NCBI GenBank assembly: GCA_017436575.1
Contig: JAFSCU010000007.1
Span: forward strand, 1 to 64,000
Length of the DNA stretch: 64,000 nt
Origin: Oscillospiraceae bacterium
GTDB taxonomy: Bacteria > Bacillota > Clostridia > Oscillospirales > Ruminococcaceae
Direction of reading: 5' to 3'
Below the pieces are notes generated by a model, which was not told the DNA's origin, searched no databases, and worked only from the letters and a program-made list of their open reading frames with translations. The position numbers and the translations under genes are program-made. This document shows positions 37,866-47,038 of this stretch, piece by piece (the stretch's first letter is position 1; each line of letters begins with the position of its first letter).

Positions 37866-37904
37866 AAGCGTCTATTCTGTGTCCGCCACACAATTTTCCA
37901 CAAC

Positions 37905-37940
37905 ATAAAAAGGACTTGCGATGCAAGCCCTTTTATTTTT
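37905..37940 (-). terminator. terminator of Gate-domain permease gene
   Basis: AAAAGG-A-CTTGC / GCAAG-C-CCTTTT with one mismatch; minus-strand T-run follows. Confidence 0.7.
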
Positions 37941-37950
37941 ACATATCCGG

Positions 37951-39105
37951 TTAAAGCAATGATACCAGCATAAAGATATAGTGTGCTGCCACACCTGCGC
38001 ACAGACCGCCTATTGTATGGGAAACAATAGCGTCTTTGATAAACTGACGGCGGTCCAGAGCATCCATCATAGAGATGTGTGTGGACAGATAGCCTGACCA
38101 GCACATACCCATTGCAGTAAATACTGCAATTTCGTTGAGACCTGCCGCACCTGTTGCCAGCATGCGAGGTACCAAAGCCATTGCGGCACCTGTTGCACCC
38201 AGACTGGTAATAGGAAAAGCAATGTTTGATGGGTCTTTAAAGCCAAACAATATGCCTGTAACAGGGGCAATAAGGTCACCAAGTTTAGGCAGCAGACCAA
38301 TGCCTTCATAAGCGGCACCTGTATAAATGCCGTCAGCAGGGGCACCGAAAGTGAGAATCATAACAAAAGTACAGATACACAGAACACCTGGGATAATATC
38401 CAGCCCCAGCTGAACACCTGTTTTGCCGCCTTCAAGTATGGCATTCAGCACTCTTTCCAATGCTGAACCGTGGACGGTGCGGTACTCTTCATCGGCACCC
38501 TGGTCAGCCTTGTGGCTGTGGTCGGCCTTTGATTCTTCTTTGGAAACATTGTAGTATTTTTTTGTTTTGGACATCATCAGGCGAACTGAAACCACACTGC
38601 CGATGCATGCACCCAGTACACCGATAAGGGCGGCACCTATAATGCCTTCGCCACCCAGGCCCATCATATATGTAACCAGAATCATACCCATACCAAAACT
38701 GGTGCCCAGGTTACACAGGGCAGGAACCTGATAAGGTTTGAAATATTTTGTAAAACTGTCTGTTTTGGCCAGTGTAAGTATTGCAGGGTTGTCTGACACA
38801 AAAGTGGACAGAATACCCAGACTGGCTGCACCCGGCAAACCGTAAACAGGACGCATAAGAGGTGAGATAAGTTTGTTCAGCAGGCTGATAACACCAAATT
38901 CCGCCATAAGATTTGAAATGGCACCAGTAACAACGGAGATTGCCATAATGAAGAATACAGTGTTCAACAGCAGGTCGTGGGCAGTATTCATAATAGTGTT
39001 GAACAGGTTGCCTATACCCATCACACTGCCCAATGCAGTGAAACCGCCGATTATAACTAACAGCACCACAAAGGTTTCTATATCAATAGCTTTTTTCTGT
39101 TTCAT
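37951..39105 (-). CDS. Nucleoside-recognition (Gate) domain membrane protein
   Basis: 384 residues, about 9-10 helices. GAISNLMAEFGVISLLNKLISPLMRPVYGLPGAASLG and FVSDNPAILTLAKT near the N-terminus match the Gate domain shared with spore maturation proteins SpmA/SpmB and nucleoside transporters; a hydrophilic loop with HSHKADQ (about 200-225) splits the protein. It resembles the CD0519/CD1768-type clostridial family of unknown substrate. Monocistronic; starts at ATG with AGGA upstream. Confidence 0.7.
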   Translation of the reverse strand: MKQKKAIDIETFVVLLVIIGGFTALGSVMGIGNLFNTIMNTAHDLLLNTVFFIMAISVVTGAISNLMAEFGVISLLNKLISPLMRPVYGLPGAASLGILSTFVSDNPAILTLAKTDSFTKYFKPYQVPALCNLGTSFGMGMILVTYMMGLGGEGIIGAALIGVLGACIGSVVSVRLMMSKTKKYYNVSKEESKADHSHKADQGADEEYRTVHGSALERVLNAILEGGKTGVQLGLDIIPGVLCICTFVMILTFGAPADGIYTGAAYEGIGLLPKLGDLIAPVTGILFGFKDPSNIAFPITSLGATGAAMALVPRMLATGAAGLNEIAVFTAMGMCWSGYLSTHISMMDALDRRQFIKDAIVSHTIGGLCAGVAAHYIFMLVSLL

Positions 39106-39232
39106 TTTATCCTCTTTATTTTCAATAGTCTAAATTTTAGAATAACATATTTTCATTGGTATTTCAACAAAATTATTTAATAAATTCAGTATTATATGAT
39201 TTTATTTAATATATAAAAGAATGTGTAACGGC

Positions 39233-39261
39233 TTGAAGAACAGCTGTATTTCTGTTAAGAT
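39233..39261 (+). promoter_or_regulatory. candidate promoter for QueG-like operon
   Basis: TTGAAG (39233-39238), 17-bp spacer, TAAGAT (39256-39261). Confidence 0.5.
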
Positions 39262-39296
39262 AATATGTATTGAATATGATTACTATGGAGACTGAT

Positions 39297-39953
39297 ATGC
39301 AAAACAAACTGCGAGAAAAACTGCTGTCGCTGGGGGTAAGCGATGTGGGGTTCTGCCATGTGGAAGACGGTGTAGGCGGGCTGAAAAACGCCATAAGCAT
39401 TGTGGTAAAACTGTCAGATGCCATTATTGACGAAATAGAGGACTCACCAACCCACACATATTTCAACCACTACCGTACAGTGAATACATTTATAGACCAG
39501 TGCCTGCTGCAGGCAGGACTGTTGTTGGAAAAGGAAGGGTATAAATTTATAACTGTTGCCGCCAGCCAGAGTATAAATGATGAAGGCTGGAACTACCGCG
39601 GGCGCTATTCCCATAAAGCAATAGCACGCCAGGCCGGGCTGGGCAGTATAGGAAACTCTGCCCTGTTTCTGCACAAGGACTTTGGCACAAGGGTGCGACT
39701 GGGCACAATTTTTACTGACTGCCCATTTGAAAACCCGAAAGAGCTGCCACCAAACCCATGCACACATTGCAACATCTGCAAGGAAATGTGCCCAAGCGGT
39801 GCTATCAGCGGCAAAAGCTGGCAGCCGGGTATGGAAAGGGAAGAATTTTTCAACCCGGACAAATGCTCCAACCATATGAAAAAGCGGTATAAACATATCG
39901 GCCGCGGTGCTGTATGCGGCCTGTGCATGAAATACTGCCCGATGAACAAGTAG
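39297..39953 (+). CDS. QueG-like [4Fe-4S] protein
   Basis: 218 residues from ATG 39297 (GGAG seven bases upstream). The N-terminal part resembles the cobalamin-binding domain of epoxyqueuosine reductases; ARQAGLGSIGNSALFLHKDFGTRVRLGTIFTD is the conserved core, and CTHCNICKEMCPSGAI plus CGLCMKYCPMN provide two [4Fe-4S] clusters. It is much shorter than QueG (about 380 aa) and lacks the HEAT-like C-terminus, so it may be a diverged paralogue rather than the tRNA enzyme. First of three close genes with a hydrolase and a thioesterase. Confidence 0.75.
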   Translation: MQNKLREKLLSLGVSDVGFCHVEDGVGGLKNAISIVVKLSDAIIDEIEDSPTHTYFNHYRTVNTFIDQCLLQAGLLLEKEGYKFITVAASQSINDEGWNYRGRYSHKAIARQAGLGSIGNSALFLHKDFGTRVRLGTIFTDCPFENPKELPPNPCTHCNICKEMCPSGAISGKSWQPGMEREEFFNPDKCSNHMKKRYKHIGRGAVCGLCMKYCPMNK

Positions 39954-39962
39954 GACCCTGCT

Positions 39963-40763
39963 ATGAAACACAAATTTATACAAAGAGATAACGGTCAGGT
40001 ACATTACTTCATAAGCAGGTGCAAAAAACCAGCCGGTGTGCTGGTTTTTACCCATGGGCTTACTGCTGACAGCAGTATGTTTGAAAAGCAGGTTGATTAT
40101 TTCAAAGACAGATATGATATAGTTCTGTGGGATGTACCCTGCCACGGATTATCCCGCCCGTATAACAACTTTACATATCGGGAAACAGCCGATGCACTGA
40201 ATGACATTTTCATTGCAGAAAATATAGAAAAGGTTGTATTGATTGGTATGTCAATGGGTGGATACCCCGTACAGTTTTTCCGGGATAAATACCCTGGAAA
40301 GGCAATGGGAATTGTTGGTATCGACACCACTCCCATAGGGACAGGATACTATTCAAAAAGCGATATTTTCTGGCTGAAACAGGTGGAATGGATGGCAGCC
40401 TGTTTTCCTGTGAAAATACTGAAGTGGTCTATGGCTGCAGCTGTTTCTGCCACAGATTATTCAAAAAATACAATGCTGAATATGCTGAATAAATCTGACA
40501 AAAAAGATATCACCAGGCAGATGGGTATCGCTTATGGACAATTTATAAAAGAAAACCGAGATGTGAAAACAGATTGTCCTGTGCTGATACTGTGTGGCGA
40601 AAAAGATTCTACCGGCAAGGTAAAGCAATATTGCATACAGTGGGCCAGAAAAACAGGCTATCCTTTGATTTTTATAAAAGGAGCAAAACATTTCGCCAAC
40701 GGAGACAACCCCGGACAGGTAAACCGGGAAATAGAAAAATTTATTGAAAGTGTGGTATTATGA
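39963..40763 (+). CDS. Alpha/beta hydrolase
   Basis: 266 residues. VFTHGLTADSSMF (oxyanion HG), LIGMSMGGYP (nucleophile Ser), LCGEKDSTGK (acid Asp) and KGAKHFANGDNPG (catalytic His) form the standard triad. Cytoplasmic. It follows the QueG-like gene by 9 bp and overlaps the thioesterase gene by 4 bp (ATGA), so the latter two are probably translationally coupled; hydrolysis of an acyl ester or thioester is plausible. Confidence 0.85.
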   Translation: MKHKFIQRDNGQVHYFISRCKKPAGVLVFTHGLTADSSMFEKQVDYFKDRYDIVLWDVPCHGLSRPYNNFTYRETADALNDIFIAENIEKVVLIGMSMGGYPVQFFRDKYPGKAMGIVGIDTTPIGTGYYSKSDIFWLKQVEWMAACFPVKILKWSMAAAVSATDYSKNTMLNMLNKSDKKDITRQMGIAYGQFIKENRDVKTDCPVLILCGEKDSTGKVKQYCIQWARKTGYPLIFIKGAKHFANGDNPGQVNREIEKFIESVVL

Positions 40764-41488
40764 ACAACAGACTGGAAAAAAGCATCAGAATACCTGTAAG
40801 CCTGTGCGACAGTACAGGACATCTGGATATTCCGGGCTTTTTTACAATTTTTATGGATATGGCTTCTGAACACGCTGTTGACATCGGCATGGGCATGGAT
40901 GCCATGGCAAACAAAGGGCTGATATGGCTGGCGGTGAAAACAAAAGTGAAAATTTACAGCCGCCCTGCACTGTTCAGCAATGTAACTGCCACCACCTGGC
41001 CTGCACAGCCCGGCAGAATAAGATGTGACAGGCTGTACACAATGTATCAGGGGGATACTCTGGTGGCAGAGGCTAAAAATGAATGGACAATGTACGAACC
41101 TGCCACAGGCAAACTGCGGAAAATGGAAAACGGCTATCCCAAAGACCTGGAGGTATGGCCTGAAATCGTGTGTGATGAGCCATACGCAAAATTGAAAGCG
41201 GATTTTGCCGATGCACAGGAAATTTATCGCTGTAAAGTAACCAGCGGCGACCTGGACACCAGCCGCCACATGAACAACGTGGAATATGTGAAGGTGATGT
41301 TCAATGCATTTTCATCACGGCAACTGGCAGAAATGGACATAACCAGCGTGGATATAGCATACAAAAACCAGTGCTATGAAGGGGAAGAGCTGTCTGTGAG
41401 AATAAAAGATGCCGACAACGGATTTGAAATAGGCATTATAAAAGAAGACGGCAGTGCCGGTGCAGTGGCAAGGATTGTATTGAAATAA
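40760..41488 (+). CDS. Acyl-ACP thioesterase (FatA/FatB-like)
   Basis: 242 residues forming two hot-dog domains. DLDTSRHMNNVEYVKVMFNAF in the second half is the catalytic Asp/Asn-His region of bacterial acyl-ACP thioesterases, and KTKVKIYSRPALFSNVTATTWP is the matching first-half strand. It releases free fatty acids from acyl-ACP. Third gene of the unit; a strong terminator follows. Confidence 0.88.
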   Translation: MNNRLEKSIRIPVSLCDSTGHLDIPGFFTIFMDMASEHAVDIGMGMDAMANKGLIWLAVKTKVKIYSRPALFSNVTATTWPAQPGRIRCDRLYTMYQGDTLVAEAKNEWTMYEPATGKLRKMENGYPKDLEVWPEIVCDEPYAKLKADFADAQEIYRCKVTSGDLDTSRHMNNVEYVKVMFNAFSSRQLAEMDITSVDIAYKNQCYEGEELSVRIKDADNGFEIGIIKEDGSAGAVARIVLK

Positions 41489-41496
41489 CAGTTTTC

Positions 41497-41522
41497 AAAA
41501 GGGGGAACATCCCCCTTTTTTA
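41497..41522 (+). terminator. rho-independent terminator
   Basis: AAAAGGGGG / CCCCCTTTT with AACAT loop and T-run. Confidence 0.88.
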
Positions 41523-41553
41523 TATGGAATAAATGTGACAGTACAGTGAACTG

Positions 41554-41630
41554 CGGGGCGTCCGGAGGCCGCCCCCTACGTACAATGGTAATTACGCAAA
41601 TTGCGTAGGGTACGATGCCCACATCCTACC
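41554..41630. repeat. two palindromic hairpin repeats
   Basis: 41554-41580 (GGGGCG...CGCCCCCTACG type) and 41603-41630 (CGTAGGGTACGATG type). Confidence 0.7.
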
Positions 41631-41659
41631 GATTTTTTAATATGCACAAAGCAGAGCGC

Positions 41660-41767
41660 TGTCATACTGAACGGAGTGAAGAATCTTCGATGCTGTAAAA
41701 ATATCAAAGCAATTATTTTTATGATTATTATAGTGCAAAGATTCTTCGCCAAAGGCTCAGAATGACA
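41660..41767. repeat. MITE-like element copy 5
   Basis: 108 bp, TGTCATACTGAACGGAGTGA to ...AAGGCTCAGAATGACA. Confidence 0.85.
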
Positions 41768-41796
41768 GGATGATAGCCTGTGGGATTAAAACGGGC

Positions 41797-41826
41797 ACAA
41801 AAAATCCGGTACTGATGTACCGGATT
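41797..41826 (-). terminator. terminator of nrdG operon
   Basis: AATCCGGTAC / GTACCGGATT with TGAT loop; minus-strand tail TTTTGTG. Confidence 0.8.
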
Positions 41827-41830
41827 ATTT

Positions 41831-42364
41831 TTATTCTCTTTCTGTATTCAATGTCTGCCAGCGGGCGGATTCTTCCCAGGTGGCAACACCGTTTTCAAGG
41901 GAAGCAGGAACATTCAGCACGCGCTGGTTGGTGGAGCCACGGAAACCTGCAGACAGGCTGCGTTTGGCCAGTATAAAGGGACCGTCCACCAGAATATCCA
42001 GCAGGGACAGCAGCTTATACTTATAATCTTCCTTGTCTTTTGACAGCTGTTCAAAGGTATAACCGGAATATGCTGCCAGTTCATAACCATCTGCTTTCAG
42101 CAGTTTTGCCAGTTCATAGAAGGCTTCTGCCTGGTCAAAAGGCTCGCCGCCGGAAAAGGTTACTCCGCGGACAATAGGGTCTTTTTTTATCATTTTATAT
42201 ATGTCTTCCACATCCACCTTTGTACCAATGCCAAATTCATGGGTTTCAGGGTTGTGGCAACCGGGACAATGGTGGTTGCAACCCTGGCAGAAAACGCCAA
42301 AACGCAGGCCAGGGCCATCGGTAATACTGTTTGGTGCAAAACCAGAAATATCTATTACAGCCAT
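41831..42364 (-). CDS. nrdG: Anaerobic ribonucleotide reductase activating protein NrdG
   Basis: 177 residues. GVFCQGCNHHCPGCHNP contains the CxxxCxxC radical SAM cluster; VTFSGGEPFDQAEAF and the ITDGPGLRFGVF start are typical. NrdG makes the glycyl radical on NrdD, allowing anaerobic dNTP synthesis. nrdD is not in this window, which is unusual since the two are often adjacent. Preceded by AAGGAG. Downstream of the small membrane protein gene and ung on the same strand. Confidence 0.93.
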   Translation of the reverse strand: MAVIDISGFAPNSITDGPGLRFGVFCQGCNHHCPGCHNPETHEFGIGTKVDVEDIYKMIKKDPIVRGVTFSGGEPFDQAEAFYELAKLLKADGYELAAYSGYTFEQLSKDKEDYKYKLLSLLDILVDGPFILAKRSLSAGFRGSTNQRVLNVPASLENGVATWEESARWQTLNTERE

Positions 42365-42374
42365 ATTTTTCTCC

Positions 42375-42623
42375 TTAATAACTCATATATACTATGCATG
42401 CTATAATCTGCCAGGCAATCAGCCATAAAATTGCGAAAAAGCCTATAGCTGACAGAATAATGCCCAGTGTTTTTGTAAATTTATTTTTGCTCTTTCTGAT
42501 TATAATAAACCCTGCAGCAATCACAGCGGCAAATATCAGATATTCCAGCAAATCGCCAATGCCGAAAGGCGACTGTATTGATACCGCACCGATAAAGGCA
42601 GTGCTGTTCAAAAACGAAAACAT
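42375..42623 (-). CDS. Small two-helix membrane protein
   Basis: 82 residues with hydrophobic helices at about 27-43 and 52-76 separated by RKSKNKFTK. Its ribosome site AGGAGG lies inside the last codons of ung and it starts 1 bp after the ung stop, which supports real translation. No family recognised. Confidence 0.6.
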   Translation of the reverse strand: MFSFLNSTAFIGAVSIQSPFGIGDLLEYLIFAAVIAAGFIIIRKSKNKFTKTLGIILSAIGFFAILWLIAWQIIACIVYMSY

Positions 42624-42624
42624 T

Positions 42625-43320
42625 TTATTCCTCCTGTATAGTCCAGTCTATCGGCTGCATTCCCTTTGCGGACAGGAATGTATTTGCATCTTTGAAATGA
42701 TTGCAGCCAAAGAAACCGCGGTAGGCGGAAAGTGGACTGGGGTGAGGGCTGGTCAGCACAAGATGTCGGCTTTCGTCAATGAATTTTCGTTTGGCAATTG
42801 CGTGGCTGCCCCACAGCAGGAAAACACAGGGTTTCTGTCTTTCGTTCATTTTTTTGATTACATTGTCGGTGAAAATCTGCCAGCCGGCGTCCTTGTGGCT
42901 GTTGGCATTGTGGGCGCGGACAGTCAGTGTAGTGTTCAGCAGCAGTACCCCCTGCTGTGCCCATTTTGTAAGACAACCATAGTTTTTAGGCATCGGTACA
43001 CCGTATTCCGCCTCTATTTCTTTATAAATATTCACCAGTGAAGGTGGCGGTGCTATGCCTTTCTGCACAGAAAAGGCCAGACCGTGGGCCTGGTTTGGGC
43101 CGTGGTAAGGGTCCTGACCGATAATAACAACCTTTACATCTGAATATGAAGTGTATTTCAGCGCATTGAAAATATCGTACATATCAGGGTATACAGTGTG
43201 GTTTGCATATTCTGATTTAAGGAACCGGCGGAGTTTAAGATAATAATCCTTGTCAAATTCGCCTGCCAGCACTTTGTCCCATTCATTGCCTAAATTAACC
43301 ATTTGCCACCTCGTCAACAT
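42625..43320 (-). CDS. ung: Uracil-DNA glycosylase
   Basis: 231 residues. [21 protein letters not shown] is the water-activating and uracil-binding motif, LLLNTTLTV follows, and [15 protein letters not shown] is the DNA-intercalation loop with catalytic His. It removes uracil from DNA. First gene of ung-(small membrane protein)-nrdG. Confidence 0.95.
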   Translation of the reverse strand: MLTRWQMVNLGNEWDKVLAGEFDKDYYLKLRRFLKSEYANHTVYPDMYDIFNALKYTSYSDVKVVIIGQDPYHGPNQAHGLAFSVQKGIAPPPSLVNIYKEIEAEYGVPMPKNYGCLTKWAQQGVLLLNTTLTVRAHNANSHKDAGWQIFTDNVIKKMNERQKPCVFLLWGSHAIAKRKFIDESRHLVLTSPHPSPLSAYRGFFGCNHFKDANTFLSAKGMQPIDWTIQEE

Positions 43321-43473
43321 ATTTATGTATATATTTTATTATAAGTAACGGGATATTTCAAGGTGGTTGTGGACGGAAAGCAGGCGGGTAATATTTAACC
43401 TGTGAGAATTTATAATAAATAGTGGATGATTACCACATCGTACCGATTTTTTAATATGCACAAAACAGAGCAA

Positions 43474-43582
43474 TGTCATCCTGAACGCAGTGAAGGATCT
43501 TTGAACTGGTATAGTGCAGAAAATATAGTTTTTATAATGTTTGAAGTGCAAAGATTCTTCGGGCAAGGCCCTCAGAATGACA
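43474..43582. repeat. MITE-like element copy 6
   Basis: 109 bp, TGTCATCCTGAACGCAGTGA to ...GGCCCTCAGAATGACA. Confidence 0.88.
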
Positions 43583-43607
43583 GAATGGCAGTTTGTGGAT
43601 ATTAAAT

Positions 43608-43630
43608 GGGCTGATGTAGGCATCAGCCCG
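43608..43630. repeat. palindromic hairpin repeat
   Basis: GGGCTGATG / CATCAGCCC around TAGG; the usual CTACG end is missing. Confidence 0.65.
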
Positions 43631-43658
43631 GTAACCAGAATAATACAGCCACAAACAA

Positions 43659-43684
43659 AAAAGGAGGCAATGCCCCCTTTTAAT
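43659..43684 (-). terminator. terminator of HAD phosphatase gene
   Basis: AAAAGGAGGCA / TGCCCCCTTTT with one mismatch; minus-strand T-run follows. Confidence 0.7.
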
Positions 43685-43687
43685 ATA

Positions 43688-44485
43688 TTACAGTTTATCC
43701 ACAACCCACTGTCTGATTGCTTTTGTAACGCCGCTGTCTTTGTTGGAAGATGTGTGATATTCATATTTTTCTTTCAGGTCATCAGGTGCATTTTCCATAA
43801 CAAAGGCATATTTTGCATTTTTCAGCAGTGGTTCGTCATTATAAAAATCCCCAAAGGCCATAGTTTCGTCATAACTTACACCAAACATTTTCTGCAGAGA
43901 CTGAATAGCCAGACCTTTGTCAGCAGTTTTATCCATAATATCCACCCAGATATTTGCAGACATGTGGATGGTGTTTTCATTTTCAAATTTTTCCGCCAGT
44001 GGCAGGTATGTATGATTTTTTATATCACCTGTGGCGTCATAAACAGAAACTTTGAAAATATCGTCCTGCACGCTGTAAAGGTCGTCTACCCAGGTAAGTG
44101 GCGAATAGTGGTTTGCCATTTTTGCCATAAATGCCGGGCTACCCTGTGTAACATAGGTGCCGTGGGTGCCGCACAGCATAGGGTCGGCATTTTCAATTTT
44201 ATCTATTTCAGCCAGCATGGCGTGTACTTTTTCCATAGGAATATTGTGGCTTTCGATAACCTGACCTTTGTCATAGATGTTTGCACCGTTGTCGCAGATA
44301 AACATCATTTTTTCAGCCAAAGGACCAAAGAAGCCTGCTGCACCGGTGTAATCGCGGCCGCTGGCAGCCATCAGAACAATATTGTTGTCATTGAGAATAT
44401 TCCAGATTTCTTCAAAGTCATCAGGTACAGTGCGTCTGTCGTTTATCAGTGTACCGTCCAGGTCGGTTGCAATCAGTTTAATCAT
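43688..44485 (-). CDS. HAD-superfamily Cof-type phosphatase
   Basis: 265 residues. IATDLDGTLIND (motif I, nucleophile Asp), MAASGRDYTG (motif II) and MAFGDFYNDEPLL (motif IV) mark the HAD IIB/Cof subfamily with a C2 cap. Members dephosphorylate sugar phosphates, nucleotides or flavin precursors; substrate unknown. Preceded by AAGGAG; monocistronic. Confidence 0.88.
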   Translation of the reverse strand: MIKLIATDLDGTLINDRRTVPDDFEEIWNILNDNNIVLMAASGRDYTGAAGFFGPLAEKMMFICDNGANIYDKGQVIESHNIPMEKVHAMLAEIDKIENADPMLCGTHGTYVTQGSPAFMAKMANHYSPLTWVDDLYSVQDDIFKVSVYDATGDIKNHTYLPLAEKFENENTIHMSANIWVDIMDKTADKGLAIQSLQKMFGVSYDETMAFGDFYNDEPLLKNAKYAFVMENAPDDLKEKYEYHTSSNKDSGVTKAIRQWVVDKL

Positions 44486-44567
44486 AGTGGCTCCTTTAAA
44501 AGTGGTATTTAAAAAAGTATAACATAATATATATCAACAGGCAAGATTTATGCATATAGCATAACAA

Positions 44568-44677
44568 TGTCATCCTGAGCGCAGCGAAGGATCTTTGATG
44601 CAAAAAAAATATAAAAGCAAATAATTTTACGATTGTAATAGTGCAAAGATTCTTCGGGCATGGCCCTCAGAATGACA
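44568..44677. repeat. MITE-like element copy 7
   Basis: 110 bp, TGTCATCCTGAGCGCAGCGA to ...GGCCCTCAGAATGACA. Confidence 0.88.
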
Positions 44678-44702
44678 GGACTTTAGTATGTGGGTGTATA
44701 AC

Positions 44703-44774
44703 GGGACGTCCGGGAGGCCGTCCCCTACGGACACTGAAAATATAAACAACGTAGGGGAGAGGTTCCCCCTCCCG
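44703..44774. repeat. two palindromic hairpin repeats
   Basis: 44703-44730 (GGGACG...CGTCCCCTACGG) and 44750-44774 (CGTAGGGGAGAGG...CCTCCC). Confidence 0.7.
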
Positions 44775-44829
44775 ACAAACAGGCTGATGGGGAATCATCC
44801 CTTACAGATAACGATTTATTGCACAATGC

Positions 44830-44857
44830 AAAAGACACCTGCGGGCAGGTGTCTTTT
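44830..44857 (-). terminator. rho-independent terminator
   Basis: AAAAGACACCTG / CAGGTGTCTTTT with CGGG loop. Confidence 0.88.
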
Positions 44858-44870
44858 GATGCTATATCTG

Positions 44871-45989
44871 TTATTTAACTTCAATAAGTTCATATTCTCT
44901 CTGGCCCAGACCGATTTTTTCGGCGTGTTCCAGCTGAACAGCCCAGTTTGTGTTAGGGCCGATTGTGTGGAAATGGTCACGGCCACAGCCACATTCTTTG
45001 ATTTTGTCATCCAGCATAGAGCCGGCCATAGCATTCTGTCTGTTGCAGGCATCTGCACAGGCCTGGTCAAGTGCAACAGGGTCAAAGGATGCAAACATAC
45101 CAACGTCAGGAATGATAGCAACGTCATTTTCAGCGTGGCAGTCGCAATATGGTGAAACGTCAATAACCAGACTGATGTGGAAATGTGGTCTGCCTTTTAC
45201 AACAGCCAGGGCATATTCAGCCATTTTTCTGTTCAGGTCGTCTTCTGCAGAGTCATTGCTTGGTGCGATTGCATCAAATGCACAGGCGCCGATACATCTG
45301 CCACAGCCAACACATTTGTTATGGTCTATAGATGCTTTGCGGTTTTCATCAAAGCTGATGGCATCGTGTGCACAGTTTTTTGTACAGATACGGCAGCCGC
45401 GGCACATTTCTTTGTCAATTACCGGTTTGCCGCTGTAGTGCTGTTCCATTTTGCCGGCGCGGCTGCCACAGCCCATACCGATGTTTTTGATGGCGCCGCC
45501 GAAACCTGTAGCTTCGTGACCTTTGAAATGGTTCAGGGAAATGAAAATATCAGCATCCATAATAGCTGTGCCGATTTTTGCTTCTTTTACATATTCGCCG
45601 TCCAGAGGAACAACTGTTTCGTCTGTACCTTTCAGACCATCTGCGATAATTATGTGACAACCTGTTGAAAATGGGCTGTAACCGTTTTCGTATGCTGCTT
45701 CCAGATGTTCCAAAGCATTTTTTCTTCTGCCCACATACAGTGTGTTGCAGTCTGTCAGAAAAGGTTTTGCGCCCAGGGATTTAACTGTGTCCACCACTTT
45801 TTTTGCCCAGTTTGGTCGCAGAAAAGCCAGATTGCCGGGTTCACCGAAATGAATTTTGATAGCTGTGAACTTGCCGTCAAAATCAATATTTGCTATACCT
45901 GCTGCCCTGATAAGTTTTTCCAGTTTTTCCTGAAGATTTGTGCCTGGCAGGGCACGCATATCTGAAAAATAAACTTTGCTTTTTTCCAT
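44871..45989 (-). CDS. DUF362 protein with two [4Fe-4S] clusters
   Basis: 372 residues from the ATG at 45989, which has GGAGG six bases upstream. The DUF362 part (KIHFGEPGNLAFLRP, FISLNHFKGHEATGFGGAIKNIGMG) encloses a two-cluster ferredoxin domain at about 190-245 (CRGCRICTKNCAHDA and CVGCGRCIGACAFDA). Function of the family is unknown; an electron-transfer role is inferred. Confidence 0.85.
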   Translation of the reverse strand: MEKSKVYFSDMRALPGTNLQEKLEKLIRAAGIANIDFDGKFTAIKIHFGEPGNLAFLRPNWAKKVVDTVKSLGAKPFLTDCNTLYVGRRKNALEHLEAAYENGYSPFSTGCHIIIADGLKGTDETVVPLDGEYVKEAKIGTAIMDADIFISLNHFKGHEATGFGGAIKNIGMGCGSRAGKMEQHYSGKPVIDKEMCRGCRICTKNCAHDAISFDENRKASIDHNKCVGCGRCIGACAFDAIAPSNDSAEDDLNRKMAEYALAVVKGRPHFHISLVIDVSPYCDCHAENDVAIIPDVGMFASFDPVALDQACADACNRQNAMAGSMLDDKIKECGCGRDHFHTIGPNTNWAVQLEHAEKIGLGQREYELIEVK

Positions 45990-46120
45990 TGTATCCTCCA
46001 AAAATTCAATTTTACCAATGTATTAATTATATACTGAAACATATCAAAATACAATTATATATTGTTTAAAAAGGGAACAGATGGTAGAATATATGTATAT
46101 ATGTAATATCTGGGAGAAAA

Positions 46121-47029
46121 ATGAAAAACACACCTTTGAAATACCGCCTGAATGTAATAGGGGGCGGACTGATAATTTTTATAGCTATAAGAACCTATCT
46201 GCCTATGGCAGCACAGGCACTGGGACTGAGGGATAATTTCAATGTATGGCTGGCAGTGTATATGTTTACACTGGCACTGGCCTGTCTGGCACCTGTTGCC
46301 TTTATTGAAAAAATGGCTGATTTTCATCCTGTGCTGTTTGAAAAAAGAAAACTGGAACCGGTACACGGGCTGATGGTTTTGCAGAGTATGCTGATATTTA
46401 TAGGTCTGGCTGTAATAAACAGCCTGATTCTGGGTGTACTGGGCAAAGTGGGAATAAACTTTCCTGCCCAAAGTCTGGAACCAATAGACAGCATGCTGAC
46501 CCTGGTGCTGTATTTTATATTCAGCGCTGTGGTACCGGCAATATGCGAAGAACTGTTTTTACGCGGCATAGTGCTGAACCTGCTGATGCCAAACGGACGC
46601 AGATTTGCCATACTGGCATCTGCTGTGCTGTTTACTGTAATGCACACCCAGATACAGAGTTTTTTACCTGTATTCGGTGCCGGGGTGGTGCTGGCCTGCA
46701 TCTATCTGTACACAGGCAACATCTTTGTGTCAATGGCGCTGCATTTTGTAAACAATGCATATTCATTTATTATGCTGTATATGCAGCAAAGGGTAAACGG
46801 CATTTCCGCAGTGGGATTTAGTGCCTTTGTAATGTCGGTGCTGTTGGTAGGTGGCAGCTGCAGTTGGATGTATCTGAACAAACACAATATAAATATTTTT
46901 GACTGTCTGAAAAAAGAAGGCAGAAACGCCAGGATTTCAAAATTTTTTGCCAGCCCTGTAATGGTGCTGGGGCTGATAAGCTGTGCTATGGCTGTTTTTT
47001 CACAGCTGTATGCCGACCTGGTGCTGTAA
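46121..47029 (+). CDS. CPBP family intramembrane metalloprotease
   Basis: 302 residues, eight or more helices. EELFLRGIVLNLL (EExxxR motif), FTVMHTQIQSF and ALHFVNNAYSF (metal-binding His) are the Abi/CPBP (CaaX-protease-like) signatures. In bacteria these act in peptide maturation, self-immunity or membrane regulation; no bacteriocin gene is near. Ends 9 bp before tadA. Confidence 0.85.
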   Translation: MKNTPLKYRLNVIGGGLIIFIAIRTYLPMAAQALGLRDNFNVWLAVYMFTLALACLAPVAFIEKMADFHPVLFEKRKLEPVHGLMVLQSMLIFIGLAVINSLILGVLGKVGINFPAQSLEPIDSMLTLVLYFIFSAVVPAICEELFLRGIVLNLLMPNGRRFAILASAVLFTVMHTQIQSFLPVFGAGVVLACIYLYTGNIFVSMALHFVNNAYSFIMLYMQQRVNGISAVGFSAFVMSVLLVGGSCSWMYLNKHNINIFDCLKKEGRNARISKFFASPVMVLGLISCAMAVFSQLYADLVL

Positions 47030-47038
47030 GGAGATAAA

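Noticed and set aside
43339..43764. Reading frames coded across MITE and hairpin repeats (many with PEESLHCNNRKIDGFDIF or RYDVGIVPYGFVF)
   Set aside because: They are translations of the repeat elements themselves, recur in the same form at each copy, lack ribosome sites and run through palindromes and terminators.
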